From: an uncultured Aggregatibacter sp.
GTDB lineage: Bacteria; Pseudomonadota; Gammaproteobacteria; Enterobacterales; Pasteurellaceae
DNA: 64,000 bases
Reading direction: 5' to 3'
Assembly: GCF_901873365.1 (NCBI RefSeq)
Contig: NZ_CABFLM010000126.1
Span: 3,714 to 67,713 of the forward strand
The notes beneath the pieces were generated by a model that made no database searches, was not told where the DNA came from, and worked only from the letters and a program-made list of their open reading frames with translations. Both the position numbers and the translations under genes were made by a program. Positions 17,624 through 27,917 of the stretch are shown piece after piece. How positions within the stretch are numbered: the first letter of the stretch is position 1; each line of letters begins with the position of its first letter.

Positions 17624-18739
17624 ATGCGTTACGACAACATGTCCGCTTTTATTGTGATGGATATTGTACGAGAAGCGGCGAAATACCCGAACGCCATTCA
17701 TTTTGAAATCGGTCAGCCGGATTTACCGCCTTCCGATAAGGTCAAAGCCGCACTGCAAAATGCCGTGCAGCACAATCAGTTTAGTTACACAGAAAGCCTT
17801 GGGATTCTGGCGTTGCGAGAAAAAATCGCCGCGTATTATGACCGCACTTATCAGGTAAAAATTAACCCGAATCGTATTTTGCTTACGCCCGGTACCAGCG
17901 GTGCATTCCTAGTGGCTTATGCCCTTACCTTAAATCACGGTGACAAATTGGGTTTAACGGATCCGTCTTATCCTTGTTATAAAAATTTTGCCTATATGAT
18001 GGATATTCAGCCGGAATTCATGCCGGTAGATAAACAAGATTGTTATCAATTAGGCGTGGAGCAATTAAAACGCCATCAAATTAAAGCGTTACAAATTTCC
18101 TCGCCGGCAAACCCGACAGGCAATATTTACACCACCGAACGCTTGAAAGCGCTTAATGACTATTGCCGCGAACACGACATTGCGTTTATTTCCGATGAGT
18201 TGTATCACGGTTTGGTGTATGACGAAACGGCTGCAACAGCATTGCAATTTAACGACAAGGCGTATGTCATCAACGGTTTTTCTAAATATTTCTGTATGCC
18301 GGGATTACGTTTAGGTTGGATTATCGTGCCGGAGGATAAAGTGCGTGAAGCGGAAATTATTGCGCAAAATATCTTTATTTCCGCACCGACATTAAGCCAA
18401 TATGCGGCATTAGAGGCCTTCGATGAAGCACATTTAGCGCAGGTAAAACAGCAATTCCAAGCACGTCGCGATTTTTTATATAACGCATTAAAAGACATTT
18501 TCACCATTGAATTTAAACCGCAAGGCGCTTTTTATTTGTGGGCGGATGTCTCCAAATACACCAATGACAGTTACGAATTTGCCAAACAAATGCTCCATGA
18601 AATTCAGGTCGCCACCACGCCGGGCATTGATTTCGGACAAAACGGCACGAAACATTATTTGCGTTTTGCTTACACACGCAACATCGAGCATTTGCAAGAA
18701 GGGGTAAACCGCATTAAACGCTGGCTGGCAAATAAATAA
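17624..18739 (+). CDS. PLP-dependent aminotransferase, class I/II
   Basis: This 371-residue fold-type I aminotransferase has HFEIGQPDLPP near residue 25, SSPANPTGNIY (substrate/PLP contact), FISDELYHGLVYD with the PLP pyridine-N Asp, NGFSKYFCMPGLRLGW with the Schiff-base Lys, and YLRFAYTR with the carboxylate-binding Arg. The subgroup resembles aspartate/alanine/aromatic aminotransferases; the true substrate pair cannot be read from the sequence. It diverges from ygiW. The start is set by AAAGGAAATATT before ATG 17624. Confidence 0.85.
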   Translation: MRYDNMSAFIVMDIVREAAKYPNAIHFEIGQPDLPPSDKVKAALQNAVQHNQFSYTESLGILALREKIAAYYDRTYQVKINPNRILLTPGTSGAFLVAYALTLNHGDKLGLTDPSYPCYKNFAYMMDIQPEFMPVDKQDCYQLGVEQLKRHQIKALQISSPANPTGNIYTTERLKALNDYCREHDIAFISDELYHGLVYDETAATALQFNDKAYVINGFSKYFCMPGLRLGWIIVPEDKVREAEIIAQNIFISAPTLSQYAALEAFDEAHLAQVKQQFQARRDFLYNALKDIFTIEFKPQGAFYLWADVSKYTNDSYEFAKQMLHEIQVATTPGIDFGQNGTKHYLRFAYTRNIEHLQEGVNRIKRWLANK

Positions 18740-18829
18740 AAATTACCCATTCCAGTCATTGAACCACAAAATTATGCGCCTATAATAGGCGCGAATTTTT
18801 ACTTTCTATTAACAATAAACCCTAAAATT

Positions 18830-19747
18830 ATGAGTATTCGAATTCTACCTGAAAATGAAATTAAACAAGCAGCTGCCTCTTATACTGCGCCACCGTTGTT
18901 GTTTTCTAGCCCGAAAAATTTATATCAACGTCGCGCTGCGCGTTTAAGAGAGTTAGCGCAGGATCATCCACTCGCTGATTATCTGTTGTTTGCCGCCGCG
19001 ATTGCCGATGCACAATTAGAACTGCTTGAAAATATGCCGATTCCGCAAGATCCGAGATTGGAAAAACTGTCCGGCGAACAATTAGCGCATCAACCGTTAA
19101 ATGCACAACATTGGCAGCGTGATCCAATTTGGCGCAAATTATTGACCGCACTTTTAGAGAAATTAAAACCTTCTGCCAACGACCAGATTCTCACCACTAT
19201 CGAATGGTTAGAAAAAGCGGCAGACAGTGAATTAGAAGAACTGGCCGATAACGTCTTGGCACAAGAATTTGCCACTATTTCCAGTGACAAAGCCGTCTTT
19301 GTTTGGGCTGCATTATCCTTGTATTGGCTTCAATTAGTGCAACAAATTCCTCATAATGCGAAACAAGAAAGCACGGAAAACCTTCATTGTTGTCCGGTGT
19401 GTAACACTGCGCCAACGGCAAGTTTAGTGCATTTCGGCAGCCAACAAGGTCTGCGTTATTTGCACTGTGCGCTTTGTGAAAGCGAATGGAATATGGTACG
19501 TAGCCAATGTTCTAATTGTGGACAAAACAAAGAATTAGATTATTGGTCAATTGATGATTATATGGCAGCCATTCGAAGCGAAAGCTGCGGCAGTTGTAAA
19601 AGTTATTTAAAAATTATGTTCCAAGAAAAAGAACCGAAAGTGGAAGTGATTGCCGATGATTTGGCTTCTCTTTTCTTAGACATGGAAATGGAAGAAAAAG
19701 GCTTTATGAAAAGTGGCTTAAATCCGTTTATTTTTCCGGCGGAATAA
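18830..19747 (+). CDS. fdhE: formate dehydrogenase accessory protein FdhE
   Basis: This is a 305-residue cytosolic protein needed for active, exported formate dehydrogenases. Four Cys pairs mark its rubredoxin-like metal modules: CCPVCNTAP, HCALCESEW, QCSNCGQ and SCGSCKSY, all in the last third. The N-terminal half is helical. E. coli FdhE is 309 residues. The ATG at 18830 starts MSIRILPENE. trmN6 follows after 15 bp, so they may be co-transcribed, though the functions are unrelated. Confidence 0.95.
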   Translation: MSIRILPENEIKQAAASYTAPPLLFSSPKNLYQRRAARLRELAQDHPLADYLLFAAAIADAQLELLENMPIPQDPRLEKLSGEQLAHQPLNAQHWQRDPIWRKLLTALLEKLKPSANDQILTTIEWLEKAADSELEELADNVLAQEFATISSDKAVFVWAALSLYWLQLVQQIPHNAKQESTENLHCCPVCNTAPTASLVHFGSQQGLRYLHCALCESEWNMVRSQCSNCGQNKELDYWSIDDYMAAIRSESCGSCKSYLKIMFQEKEPKVEVIADDLASLFLDMEMEEKGFMKSGLNPFIFPAE

Positions 19748-19762
19748 GCACGAATTTCTACC

Positions 19763-20467
19763 ATGCGCAGTGCAGGATTTCGTTTTAAGCAATTTCATGT
19801 CAATCATGATCGTTGCGCCATGAAAGTGGGTACTGACGGTGTTTTATTAGGTGCTTGGGCGGATGTAAATTACGCCCAACAGATTTTAGATTTAGGCACC
19901 GGCAGCGGATTGATTGCGTTAATGTTAGCGCAACGCAGTGCCGCAGAAAGTCAAATTCATGCCGTTGAATTGGATCCTGCTGCCGCACAACAGGCACAAG
20001 AAAATGTCGCCGCCTCGCCTTGGGCGGAAAAGGTTCATGTGTATCAACAAGATGTTTTTACGTTTTGTCAGCAAACCTCAGTAAAGTTTGATTTAATTGT
20101 GGCGAATCCGCCCTATTTTGAAAGCGGCATTGCTTGCCGAGACACTCAGCGCAACACCGCACGCTATGTGATTCAATCTCATGTTGCGTGGTTGGAGGCA
20201 GCACATTCTTGCCTCACGTCACAGGGCAAAATCAGCTTTGTCTTACCTTTTGAGGCCGCCGAAACGTTGCTAAAATCCACTGCACTTTCTTGCATTGCCC
20301 GTTGCGATGTAGTGACGAAAGCCGGAAAAACACCTCAGCGCGTGTTATTGACTTTTTCTGCGCAAGCACAACAAACGGCATATCAACAACTGACGATTTA
20401 TGATGTGCAGAATCAGTACCATACCGATTTCATCGCATTAACGAAAGGCTTCTATTTGGCATGGTAA
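19763..20467 (+). CDS. trmN6: tRNA1(Val) (adenine37-N6)-methyltransferase TrmN6 (YfiC)
   Basis: This is a 234-residue SAM-dependent Rossmann methyltransferase. Motif I is LDLGTGSGLIALML, and the catalytic N6-adenine block is VANPPYFESG (NPPY). YfiC modifies A37 of the valine tRNA with anticodon cmo5UAC. It starts MRSAGFRFKQFHVNHDRCAMKVGTDGVLLGAWAD-like blocks, consistent with the family beginning FxFKQF. It converges with dnaE across 40 bp, with no clear terminator between. Confidence 0.93.
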   Translation: MRSAGFRFKQFHVNHDRCAMKVGTDGVLLGAWADVNYAQQILDLGTGSGLIALMLAQRSAAESQIHAVELDPAAAQQAQENVAASPWAEKVHVYQQDVFTFCQQTSVKFDLIVANPPYFESGIACRDTQRNTARYVIQSHVAWLEAAHSCLTSQGKISFVLPFEAAETLLKSTALSCIARCDVVTKAGKTPQRVLLTFSAQAQQTAYQQLTIYDVQNQYHTDFIALTKGFYLAW

Positions 20468-20507
20468 GTCATGGCAAGCATCATGCGTTTTGCTTTACCC
20501 GCTCCTC

Positions 20508-23500
20508 TTATTCAAACTCCAATTCAACCGCACTTTCACCAAGCAACGTCACAAGTTCTGTCAGCAATTCATCGGTTGGATTGACCGACCATTGCACGCC
20601 CATTTTGACTAAGGCTCTGCCTTGTGGGCTTTGGTAATAAATATGCACCGGCAGAGAATTGCCACTGTAAGGCTGTAAAATCCGTTTAAATTGTTTAATA
20701 AATTGCGGTGTAATCTGTTCTTGAGACAGGCAAATCGCCAGGCTTTTCGCATAACGTGCACGGGCTTCATCAATCGTCATCAAATCCCGCACAGACATAC
20801 GCAAACCTTGTGAGAAATCGTCAAAACTGACTTGTCCCGACACCACGATTACCCTGTCTTTTTGCAGTTTCTCACCGAATTTATCCAGCGCTTCGCCAAA
20901 CAGCGTTAAATCTAAACGACCAGAGCGATCATCAATGGTAGCAATGCCGATGTGGTTGCCTTTTTTGGTCACGGCAATGCGCGTATTCACCACCAAACCG
21001 CTGGCGGTGCTCATTTGTCCGCGATAATTCGGTGTCAATTCTTTCAAGCGAACCGGGCTGTAATGGGACAATTCTTTCAAATAACGACTCACCGGATGGC
21101 TGCTGAGATACAGTCCGAGAGTTTCCCGTTCACCGTCTAAAATCGTTTTTTCCGTCCAAGGGGCAATATTGGCATAGGAATGTTCCACTTCCTCGTTGGT
21201 TTCTGTCAACACGCCGAACATATCCGTCTGCCCTAAAGCCTCGTCTTTGGCATGTTGATCGGAAGCACGCAAGGCATCTTCCAGATTTTGCTGCAAGGCA
21301 GCGCGATGTGGCCCAAGTTTATCGAAAGCACCTGATTTAATCAGGCTTTCAAACGTGCGTCGATTGATTTTCTTTAAATCCACCCGGGCACATAAATCAA
21401 ACAAGTTTTTGAAAATACCGTCTTTCTCACGGGCTTCCACTAGCGCCGCAATCGGTCCTTCGCCCACGCCTTTAATCGCACCGATACCGTATACAATCTC
21501 GCCGTTTTCATTCACACTAAAATGATGTTTCCCGGTGTTAATATCCGGCGGAACGACCTTCAAGCCCATGCGCATACATTCGTCATACAGGCCAACGATT
21601 TTGTCGGTATTATCCATTTCCGAAGTCATTACCGCCGCCATAAATTCCGCCGGGTAGTGTGCCTTCAGCCACAGGGTTTGGTAAGACACCAAAGCATAGG
21701 CGGCAGAGTGCGATTTATTAAAGCCATACCCCGCAAATTTTTCCACCAAATCGAAGATTTTCATGGCAAGATCGCCGTCTACACCGTTTTTGATGGCGCC
21801 TTCTTTAAATACGGAACGCTGCTTCGCCATTTCTTCCGGTTTTTTCTTACCCATCGCACGACGCAATAAGTCCGCACCACCTAACGTATAACCCGCCAAC
21901 ACTTGCGCAATTTGCATGACCTGCTCTTGATACAAAATAATGCCGTAGGTTGGCTCTAAAATTGGCTTAAGGGATTCATGTTGATAGTTCGCATCCGGAT
22001 AAGACACTTCTTCGCGCCCGTGTTTACGGTCGATAAAGTTATCCACCATGCCCGATTGTAATGGGCCGGGTCGGAACAAGGCTACCAACGCGATAATATC
22101 TTCAAAACAGTCCGGCTTAAGACGCTTAATCAAATCTTTCATGCCGCGTGATTCCAGCTGGAACACTGCCGTAGTTTCGGCATTGAGCAACACTTCAAAA
22201 GATTGATGATCATCCAACGGAATGGCGCTGATATCCACCAACGGTTTGCCTTCTTTTTCCATGCGCGCGTTAATCATGTCCAACGCCCATTTAATGATGG
22301 TTAAGGTACGCAGACCTAAGAAGTCAAACTTCACCAAACCGGCGTATTCCACGTCATTTTTATCGAAGTGGGTGACCGGATGTTTACCTTCCGAATCGCA
22401 ATACAGCGGCGAGAAATCCGTAATTAGCGTCGGCGAAATCACCACTCCACCAGCATGCTTACCGGCATTTCGTGTGACGCCTTCCAGCTTGCGTGCCATG
22501 TCAATAATGGCGCGGACTTCTTCATCGGCATCGTAAATTTCTTGCAGTTTTGGCTCGGCTTCAAACGCTTTGGCGAGCGTCATTCCGGGATCAGGTGGCA
22601 CTAGTTTAGAAATGCGATCCACAAAGCCATAAGGCTGTCCCAACACCCGCCCCACATCGCGGATCACCGCTTTTGCCGCCATGGTACCGAACGTAATAAT
22701 TTGCGACACCGCACCCCGTCCATACATTTCAGCAACGTGTTCAATCACGCGGTCGCGTCCGTCCATACAGAAATCCACGTCAAAGTCAGGCATGGAAACC
22801 CGTTCCGGATTAAGGAAACGCTCGAAGAGCAAATCGAATTCCAATGGATCTAAATCGGTAATTTTTAGCGCATAAGCCACCAAAGATCCCGCGCCGGAAC
22901 CCCGCCCCGGCCCGACAGGGATATCGTTATCTTTTGACCATTGAATAAATTCCATCACGATCAAAAAGTATCCAGGGAAGCCCATTTGGTTGATGACATC
23001 CAGTTCCACCTGCAAGCGTTCATCATATTCCGGACGGCGCGCTGCACGCACGTTTTCATCAGGGAATAACACCTTAAGGCGCTCTTCCAAGCCCTCTTTA
23101 GCGCGTTTCACAAGGTAATCTTCGGTGCTTAAATCACCGGTTGGAAATTTCGGTAAGAAATATTCGCCCAATCGAATGGTGACATTACAGCGTTGTGCAA
23201 TCAGTAGCGTGTTCTCCAGTGCGCTCGGCACATCGGCAAACAAATCACACATTTCTTGTTCGGAACGGAAATATTGTTGACTAGTATAATTTTTAGGACG
23301 TTTCGGATCATCTAATGTGAAACCGTCATGAATCGCCACGCGAATTTCATGGGCTTCAAAATCGTCTTCGTGTAAAAAGCACACATCATTGGTCGCCACC
23401 ACCGGCAACTGTTCCCGTTCGGCCAGTGCTAACGCCGCTTGAATATAACGTTCTTCATCGGGACGACCGGTACGGGTAAGGGTAAGATAAAAATGATTAG

Positions 23501-23984
23501 AGAAAAATTCGTGGTAAAAATCCACCGCACTTTTGAGTTCATCAGTGTTACTACGCAGTAATTTTTTACCGACATCGCCATTAACGCCACCGGATAAAAC
23601 AATCACCCCGGCACGGTGTTCCACCAGCCACTGCTGATCGATATACGGCACATCGGCATAACCACGTTCATAGGCTTTAGAAAGCAACAACGTGATATTT
23701 TTGTAGCCTTCGTTATTTTTTGCCAATAAGGTTAAACGGAATCTTTCCTCACCACACAGCTCGCTTTGCACCAGCACATCCGCCCCGATAATCGGCTTCA
23801 CGCCGGAAGATAATGCCTCCCCATAAAACCGGACCAAACCACAGAAATTCGTAAAGTCCGTTAGCCCCATCGCCACCATGTTGTTTTCTACACAGGCTTT
23901 CACCAACGGTTTCACCTTGGCAATACCGTCAATCATGGAAAAATCACTGTGAACCTGCAAATGAACAAAACGTGGCGGTGACAT
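20508..23984 (-). CDS. dnaE: DNA polymerase III alpha subunit
   Basis: This is the 1158-residue catalytic subunit of the replicative polymerase. In order: PHP domain (about 1-270, FVHLQVHSDFSMIDG at the start), palm/thumb/fingers with the catalytic Asp pair in MPDFDVDFCMDGRD and GPGRGSGAGSLVAYAL, helix-hairpin-helix region, and an OB-fold plus C-terminal tau-binding domain. The frame is open to 24026, but ATG 23984 (MSPPRFVHL) with AAGGA six bases before it gives the usual length (E. coli 1160). The gene is intact. A USS pair lies just upstream near 24005. Confidence 0.97.
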   Translation of the reverse strand: MSPPRFVHLQVHSDFSMIDGIAKVKPLVKACVENNMVAMGLTDFTNFCGLVRFYGEALSSGVKPIIGADVLVQSELCGEERFRLTLLAKNNEGYKNITLLLSKAYERGYADVPYIDQQWLVEHRAGVIVLSGGVNGDVGKKLLRSNTDELKSAVDFYHEFFSNHFYLTLTRTGRPDEERYIQAALALAEREQLPVVATNDVCFLHEDDFEAHEIRVAIHDGFTLDDPKRPKNYTSQQYFRSEQEMCDLFADVPSALENTLLIAQRCNVTIRLGEYFLPKFPTGDLSTEDYLVKRAKEGLEERLKVLFPDENVRAARRPEYDERLQVELDVINQMGFPGYFLIVMEFIQWSKDNDIPVGPGRGSGAGSLVAYALKITDLDPLEFDLLFERFLNPERVSMPDFDVDFCMDGRDRVIEHVAEMYGRGAVSQIITFGTMAAKAVIRDVGRVLGQPYGFVDRISKLVPPDPGMTLAKAFEAEPKLQEIYDADEEVRAIIDMARKLEGVTRNAGKHAGGVVISPTLITDFSPLYCDSEGKHPVTHFDKNDVEYAGLVKFDFLGLRTLTIIKWALDMINARMEKEGKPLVDISAIPLDDHQSFEVLLNAETTAVFQLESRGMKDLIKRLKPDCFEDIIALVALFRPGPLQSGMVDNFIDRKHGREEVSYPDANYQHESLKPILEPTYGIILYQEQVMQIAQVLAGYTLGGADLLRRAMGKKKPEEMAKQRSVFKEGAIKNGVDGDLAMKIFDLVEKFAGYGFNKSHSAAYALVSYQTLWLKAHYPAEFMAAVMTSEMDNTDKIVGLYDECMRMGLKVVPPDINTGKHHFSVNENGEIVYGIGAIKGVGEGPIAALVEAREKDGIFKNLFDLCARVDLKKINRRTFESLIKSGAFDKLGPHRAALQQNLEDALRASDQHAKDEALGQTDMFGVLTETNEEVEHSYANIAPWTEKTILDGERETLGLYLSSHPVSRYLKELSHYSPVRLKELTPNYRGQMSTASGLVVNTRIAVTKKGNHIGIATIDDRSGRLDLTLFGEALDKFGEKLQKDRVIVVSGQVSFDDFSQGLRMSVRDLMTIDEARARYAKSLAICLSQEQITPQFIKQFKRILQPYSGNSLPVHIYYQSPQGRALVKMGVQWSVNPTDELLTELVTLLGESAVELEFE

Positions 23985-24244
23985 AAACATCCTTAAAATA
24001 ACAAAAAGTGCGGTCAAAAAATCCAATGGATTTTGAGTCTTGGTTTAACCAACGGCAATGAAGATAGCGTGCGTAATTTTAGCGGTATTTTGGGAAATTG
24101 TAGAGAAAAAATACGTGGCTTATGACGTTCTTTCTCGGTATCAAAGGGAGACGGTATGGCATGGTTGAGATAAAAATACGGCGAAAAATACTGAGATTTT
24201 TCACCGCACTTTGCTTTTAGGTAAGGTAATTTAATGCAACGTGG

Positions 24245-25357
24245 TTACTTTACTTCGCGGAACATAATTTCGCTCGGAATCACCGATCCTTGCCAGTAAA
24301 GTTCGCTTGCCACTTTTTCGGCCAATTGCATAAAGGATTTGGCAATGTCGTCTTCAGGCGCAGCGATAACTGTCGGTTTGCCGCGATCTAAATCTTGACG
24401 CAGGCGAATGTGTAACGGTTGTTGTCCTAATACTTTGATATTGTATTTATCCGCAATGCGTTCTGCACCACCGGTGCCGAAAATCGCTTCTTGATGGCCA
24501 CAGTTGCTGCAAATGTGCATGGACATGTTTTCCACAATACCTAATACCGGCACGGAAACGCGCTCAAACATGGCAATACCTTTCACCGCATCCAACAAAG
24601 CGATGTCTTGAGGGGTTGTCACAACAATGGCGCCGGTTACCGGAATTTGTTGGGATAACGTCAGCTGAATGTCGCCGGTGCCCGGAGGCATATCGATCAC
24701 AAGATAATCCAAGTCAGGCCATAGGGTTTCTTGTAAGAGTTGGCTTAATGCGCTGCTTGCCATTGGACCGCGCCAAATGGTGGCGTTGTCTTCGTCCATG
24801 AGGAAACCGATGGAGTTCGCATACAAACCGTGTGCTTCGATTGGCGTGATGTGTTGGTTATCCGGTGAGGTTGGGCGTTGATGCGGTGCACCAAGCATGT
24901 GCGGAATGGAAGGACCGTAAATATCCGCATCTAAAATTCCCACGCGTGCACCTTGTTGGTGTAACGCAATGGCAAGGTTGACGGAAACGGTAGATTTACC
25001 CACGCCGCCTTTACCGGAGCTCACCGCAATAATATTTTTTACGCCTTTCACAGCAGGATGGTTGTTGGCGCGTTTGAGGGTGGCGATTTGGTAGCTAAGT
25101 TGCCATTTGACATTTTCTACGTCTGCCGCCGCTTTTAACGGTTCGGTTAAAGCATTTTTTAATTCAGCAAACGCGGTGTTCCAAGCGAAAGGCATGGATA
25201 ATTCCACGCGTAGCGTATTTCCACCTTTTTCGACTTTTTTCAACGCGTTGAGTGAAACAAGATCTTTTTGCAGAGTAGGATGTTGAAAGTGTTTAAATAG
25301 CTGAACAAGGTGTTCCTTTTGCTGTTCCGTTAAATTGTCGGAAAATAATGTCGCCAT
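24245..25357 (-). CDS. mrp: iron-sulfur cluster carrier protein Mrp/ApbC
   Basis: This is a 370-residue P-loop ATPase that carries and transfers Fe-S clusters. An N-terminal MIP18-like (DUF59) domain covers about 1-90. The deviant Walker A GKGGVGKST begins at about residue 114, followed by DADIYGPSIP (Walker A') and VIDMPPGTGD (Walker B). CSNCG near residue 282 is the cluster-binding CxxC. It is divergent from metG, the same arrangement as in E. coli, and functionally fits the isc operon 3 kb away. Confidence 0.95.
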   Translation of the reverse strand: MATLFSDNLTEQQKEHLVQLFKHFQHPTLQKDLVSLNALKKVEKGGNTLRVELSMPFAWNTAFAELKNALTEPLKAAADVENVKWQLSYQIATLKRANNHPAVKGVKNIIAVSSGKGGVGKSTVSVNLAIALHQQGARVGILDADIYGPSIPHMLGAPHQRPTSPDNQHITPIEAHGLYANSIGFLMDEDNATIWRGPMASSALSQLLQETLWPDLDYLVIDMPPGTGDIQLTLSQQIPVTGAIVVTTPQDIALLDAVKGIAMFERVSVPVLGIVENMSMHICSNCGHQEAIFGTGGAERIADKYNIKVLGQQPLHIRLRQDLDRGKPTVIAAPEDDIAKSFMQLAEKVASELYWQGSVIPSEIMFREVK

Positions 25358-25529
25358 AATGCTTCCTTTTTTATGTCATAAATTCGTCGGGCGCTATTTA
25401 ATCATGCACGCCTTTATCTGTTAAGTTAAAAATGCCTAAATCATGATTAAACTAGAAAAAATACCCTCAATAAGGTAACATAAACGCCAATTTTTTTCTG
25501 TATTTTTAAGGATTTTGAAGGTCAATATT

Positions 25530-27590
25530 ATGTCGAATTCCAAGCGTAAAATTTTAGTCACTTGTGCCTTGCCGTATGCCAATGGCCCTATTCATTTAGG
25601 TCATATGTTGGAGCATATTCAGGCGGACATTTGGGTGCGTTTTCAACGGATGCGTGGCAATGAAATTTATTTTGTATGCGCCGATGACGCACACGGCACA
25701 CCAATCATGCTAAAAGCCGACCAAATGGGCATTACGCCGGAGCAACTCATTGACGATGTACGCCATAAACATATGGCGGATTTTGCCGGTTTTAATATCA
25801 GTTTTGATAACTACCATTCCACCCATAGCGAAGAAAATCGTGAGTTTTCAGAATTCATTTACAACCGTTTAAAAGAAAACGGTTTTATTAAAAGCCGCAC
25901 CATTTCCCAACTCTATGATCCGGAAAAAGGCATGTTCTTGCCTGATCGTTTTGTGAAAGGTACCTGCCCGAAATGTAAATCGCCGGATCAATATGGCGAT
26001 AACTGCGAAGTATGCGCAGCAACCTACAGCCCGACAGAACTCATTAACCCACGTTCTGTGGTGTCGGGTGCGACTCCTGTGATGAAAGATTCCGAGCATT
26101 TCTTCTTTGATTTGCCAAGTTTTGAAGCCATGTTGAAAAACTGGTTGGGCTCCGGATCTTTGCAGCCGGAAGTGGTGAATAAAATGCAGGAATGGTTTGA
26201 AGCGGGTCTTCAACAATGGGATATTTCACGCGATGCGCCATATTTTGGTTTCCAAATTCCGAATACGGAAGGCAAATATTTCTACGTTTGGTTGGATGCG
26301 CCTATCGGTTACATGGCGTCTTTCAAAAATCTGTGCAAACGCGAAAGCCACATCGATTTCGACAGTTTCTGGTGCAAAGACAGCGATGCTGAGCTTTATC
26401 ACTTTATCGGCAAAGACATCATGTATTTCCACAGTCTGTTCTGGCCTGCCATGTTAGAAGGTGCCGGTTTCCGTAAACCGAGCAATATTTTTGTGCACGG
26501 CTATGTGACGGTGAACGGCGAGAAAATGTCAAAATCCCGCGGTACCTTCATTCAAGCAGCAACCTATTTGAAACATCTGGATCCGGAATGCTTGCGTTAT
26601 TACTACGCGGCGAAATTAAGTAATCGCATTGATGATTTGGATTTGAACTTAGAAGATTTCGTTCAGCGCGTGAATACGGATTTGGTGAATAAACTGGTGA
26701 ATTTGGCTTCCCGTAACGCCGGTTTTATCCAAAAACGTTTTGACGGCAAGTTGGCGGCAGCATTAGATGATCAGGCGTTATTTAATGAATTTATTGCACA
26801 ATCTGAGCAAATCGCCACGTATTACGAAAATCGTGAATTCGGCAAAGCCATTCGTGAAATCATGGCATTAACCGATAAAGCCAACAAATATATTGATGAT
26901 AAAGCCCCTTGGGTGATTGCGAAAGAAGAGGGTAAAGACGCGGAGTTGCAAGCGGTGTGTTCCATGGGGATTCAATTATTCCGAGTGCTTATAGGCTATT
27001 TGAAACCGGTGTTACCGAAACTTGCAGAACGTGCAGAGGGCTTCTTGCTAGCAGAATTAACCTGGGCAAATTTAGCGCAGCCATTGTTAAATCATCAAAT
27101 TGCACCGTTTAAAGCCTTGTTCTCCCGTTTGGATGGTAAGCAAATTGAAACGATGATTGAGGCATCTAAAGCAGAAAATGCACAAGCGAACGCTACACCT
27201 GTCGTGAAAAGTGCGGTCAAAAATACAAATGAATCTGCGGGGGAAATTGAGCCGATTGCAGAGACCATCACGATTGATGATTTTGCTAAGTTAGATATGC
27301 GCGTGGCGAAAGTGTTGAAATGCGAAGCCGTGCCGGAATCTAATAAATTATTGCGCTTTGAACTGGATTTGGGCGATCACAAACGCCAAGTTTTCTCCGG
27401 TATCAAGGCGGCTTACGATAAGCCGGAAGAGCTGGAAGGACGCTTTGTGATTATGGTGGCAAATCTAGCACCACGCAAAATGAAATTTGGTGTGTCCGAA
27501 GGCATGATTTTAAGTGCGGGCACCGGCGGCGCGGATTTATTCCTGTTGTCTGCTGATGCAGGCGTGAAAGCGGGAATGCAGGTGAAGTAA
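25530..27590 (+). CDS. metG: methionyl-tRNA synthetase
   Basis: This is a 686-residue class I synthetase with HLGH at residues 22-25 and MSKSRG as the KMSKS loop. The zinc knuckle is CPKCKSPDQYGDNCEVC, and a C-terminal Trbp111-like tRNA-binding/dimerisation domain covers about residues 575-686 (KLDMRVAKVLKCEAVPESNKL). A flexible Ala/Lys-rich linker with an uptake signal precedes that domain. An in-frame TTG lies 15 nt upstream, but ATG 25530 starts MSNSKRKILVT and is the better choice. Confidence 0.97.
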   Translation: MSNSKRKILVTCALPYANGPIHLGHMLEHIQADIWVRFQRMRGNEIYFVCADDAHGTPIMLKADQMGITPEQLIDDVRHKHMADFAGFNISFDNYHSTHSEENREFSEFIYNRLKENGFIKSRTISQLYDPEKGMFLPDRFVKGTCPKCKSPDQYGDNCEVCAATYSPTELINPRSVVSGATPVMKDSEHFFFDLPSFEAMLKNWLGSGSLQPEVVNKMQEWFEAGLQQWDISRDAPYFGFQIPNTEGKYFYVWLDAPIGYMASFKNLCKRESHIDFDSFWCKDSDAELYHFIGKDIMYFHSLFWPAMLEGAGFRKPSNIFVHGYVTVNGEKMSKSRGTFIQAATYLKHLDPECLRYYYAAKLSNRIDDLDLNLEDFVQRVNTDLVNKLVNLASRNAGFIQKRFDGKLAAALDDQALFNEFIAQSEQIATYYENREFGKAIREIMALTDKANKYIDDKAPWVIAKEEGKDAELQAVCSMGIQLFRVLIGYLKPVLPKLAERAEGFLLAELTWANLAQPLLNHQIAPFKALFSRLDGKQIETMIEASKAENAQANATPVVKSAVKNTNESAGEIEPIAETITIDDFAKLDMRVAKVLKCEAVPESNKLLRFELDLGDHKRQVFSGIKAAYDKPEELEGRFVIMVANLAPRKMKFGVSEGMILSAGTGGADLFLLSADAGVKAGMQVK

Positions 27591-27605
27591 GCATCATTCC
27601 ACATT

Positions 27606-27676
27606 GTAGGGGCAGACTTTATGTCTGTCCGACAATCTGATTATACGAATAGGACAGGCATAAGCCTGTCCCCTAC
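27606..27676. repeat. 71-bp paired REP-like element (family D) after metG
   Basis: It begins with GTAG and a hairpin GGGCAGAC-TTTAT-GTCTGTCC, then about 20 bp of spacer, then GGACAGGC-ATAA-GCCTGTCC and CTAC. The two halves are inverted copies and the outer GTAGGGG/CCCCTAC can also pair. It starts 15 bp after the metG stop and may double as its terminator. Layout equals an E. coli BIME (two REPs in opposite orientation). Confidence 0.8.
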
Positions 27677-27722
27677 GATTAAAGTTTGCGATCAAAGTGC
27701 GGTGACTTTTCTGAACGAATTT

Positions 27723-27917
27723 CTACTCGTATTCTTCCAACCACTTCAGCAAAATAGCTTCTAAAATCCCTTCGTTTGATTTTTGCGGATCATCGTCAAA
27801 ATCCTCTAACTCACAAATCCAGCGGTGCAAATCGGTAAAACGCACGGTTTTTGGATCTAACTCCGGATTGTTGTCATATAAGGCTTCGGCAATGCGTTGG
27901 GCGTCCGTCCATTTCAT
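27723..27917 (-). CDS. iscX: Fe-S cluster assembly protein IscX
   Basis: This 64-residue acidic protein starts MKWTDAQRIAEALYDNNPELDPKTVRFTDL and ends in a Glu-rich helix. The family binds IscS and iron and tunes cluster assembly rate. The conserved DxxxVRFTDLHxWI block is present. It is the last gene of the isc operon; its start overlaps the fdx stop by one base. Nearest transcription end downstream could be the family D repeat. Confidence 0.95.
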   Translation of the reverse strand: MKWTDAQRIAEALYDNNPELDPKTVRFTDLHRWICELEDFDDDPQKSNEGILEAILLKWLEEYE

